NCBI RefSeq assembly: GCF_024170465.1
Contig: NZ_JALJYF010000002.1
Coordinates: 930,001 to 994,000 of the forward strand
Origin: Natronospira proteinivora
Lineage (GTDB): Bacteria > Pseudomonadota > Gammaproteobacteria > Natronospirales > Natronospiraceae
Direction of reading: 5' to 3'
Length of the DNA stretch: 64,000 nt
In this document: in pieces, positions 63,438-64,000 of the stretch
Position numbering within the stretch: the stretch's first letter is position 1
How the letters are laid out: every line of letters begins with the position of its first letter
Made by a program: the position numbers and the translations under genes
The notes under the pieces: generated by a model
Seen by the model: only the letters and a program-made list of their open reading frames with translations
The model's database searches: none
Told to the model about the DNA's origin: nothing

Positions 63438-63799
63438 GCCACAAGTCCCCTTTCTCTATCCCCGGCGCTGCCTAATGGCCCGGCTACACGCTCAGATTCA
63501 ATTTGAATGGGAGGGGCATGCGTACTGAACGCCGAATGAACGCCGATAAACGCGGACAGCCCCCTCCCGTAGGCCCTAATCTGCATGATCTGTCGGAAAA
63601 TTTATACACCTGCCGGCCAAACCGCCATGAGTGAATCAATGTCATGACCGCTTGGTCCCTACCACCGGCGTCAGTTGAAATGGGGCCATAATGCATGTGT
63701 CGGTGCTATCTGTGTTCTTGGCCCGTCGAACGAGACTTGCCTTGATGCGATCCATCTCGAAAAATTAAGGGATTATTTCCGCTCGTGAAAGCAGACTAC
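63438..63799. other. Gene-poor interval before the second RNA copy
   Basis: About 360 bases without a supported gene. A 70-codon minus-strand frame (63484-63696) has no protein-like features. No repeat other than the element at 63800 was seen. Confidence 0.6.
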
Positions 63800-63890
63800 T
63801 TGAAAAAAACGGCGCTCCCGATATTATTTATTCCTGATAACGCCCCTTTGAGTACGGCCCATGCGCATAGCAAGGGTGCGGAAATTAGGG
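63800..63890 (+). ncRNA. Promoter plus compact structured RNA, copy B
   Basis: TTGAAA (63800-63805), 16 bases, TATTAT (63822-63827), the same promoter as copy A. The leader CCTGATAACGCCCCT, GAGTACGGCCC, CATAGCAAGGG and CGGAAATT follow the order of copy A with scattered substitutions. The hairpin GCCCATGC-GCATA-GCAAGGGT (63857-63877) is retained: one pair is lost, a neighbouring one gained and a G:C becomes G:U. CCCCT and AGGGG can close the outer stem. The T-run of copy A is missing. What follows downstream lies beyond the window. Confidence 0.55.
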
Positions 63891-64000
63891 GGGCACTAAG
63901 CAAAAAATGGTGGTCAGGGCCTGCATCCCACTAGACTGATCGAACGAACACGGGGAGAGGGTTTGAAAGAAGGGGGGCATTTCGCAGTTTTTATATGGTG

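Noticed and set aside
63484-63696. 70-codon minus-strand frame at the window end
   Set aside because: No start signal and no family resemblance.

Overview
The window is GC-rich chromosomal DNA from a gammaproteobacterium, most likely a salt-adapted free-living one. Support for this comes from a complete Tat operon, a gamma-type his operon, phage-shock genes behind a sigma-54 promoter, an Slt-type transglycosylase, a class II ribonucleotide reductase split into two genes, Trk potassium uptake, a BCCT betaine-type transporter and very acidic secreted proteins. A halophilic or haloalkaliphilic Chromatiales/Natronospira-like lineage would fit, but this is inference and no rRNA is present to confirm it.

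Layout, left half. 1-2368 (-) is a membrane GGDEF/EAL protein cut by the window edge. 2465-7590 (+) holds uvrD behind a LexA-like box, then trkA-trkH. 7595-14469 (-) is one long co-directional run: hisB-H-A-F-I-E, tatA-B-C, an EamA exporter, a LOG-family protein and a DUF2007 protein. 14709-21511 (+) carries two large paralogous beta-propeller lipoproteins flanking a small outer-membrane protein. 21593-24433 has dtd, an intergenic area with a candidate GGA-rich sRNA, a roughly 160-bp fold-back repeat and REP elements, then an NAD-type malic enzyme. 24679-25847 is a tandem pair of small beta-barrel proteins. 25918-29890 is an extended psp cluster: pspF divergent from pspA-B-C plus four-gene extension members. 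30106-31512 is a KamA-like radical SAM enzyme.

Layout, right half. 31637-36320 (-) includes an outer-membrane protein overlapping a SET-domain protein, a porin-like protein, a small cytoplasmic protein and a BCCT transporter. 36578-41458 (-) has a GGDEF/EAL phosphodiesterase candidate, an NDUFA9-like SDR and slt. 41547-47058 has succinate-semialdehyde dehydrogenase, a DUF2914 protein, a TauE exporter, a barrel protein, a DegP-type protease and an Hsp20 chaperone with a sigma-32-like promoter. 47391-50827 is nrdJa/nrdJb with a promoter, an 18-bp palindrome and two DnaA boxes.

From 50828 onward the content changes to accessory DNA, with several stretches of visibly lower GC. It contains a STAS/GHKL-ATPase gene overlapping a DUF4325 STAS-like gene and followed by a single-pass membrane protein; a lone four-helix membrane protein bracketed by short direct repeats; a PD-(D/E)xK-like protein; a tiny membrane protein; a PLD-helicase-DUF3427 protein; an NYN-domain nuclease candidate; and a DUF2339 polytopic membrane protein. 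The strongest novel signal is a promoter plus compact hairpin RNA found twice, in front of the NYN gene (59852-59952) and again at the window end (63800-63890). The two copies share promoter spacing and keep the same fold despite substitutions. No rRNA, tRNA, CRISPR array, integrase or complete insertion sequence was recognised.
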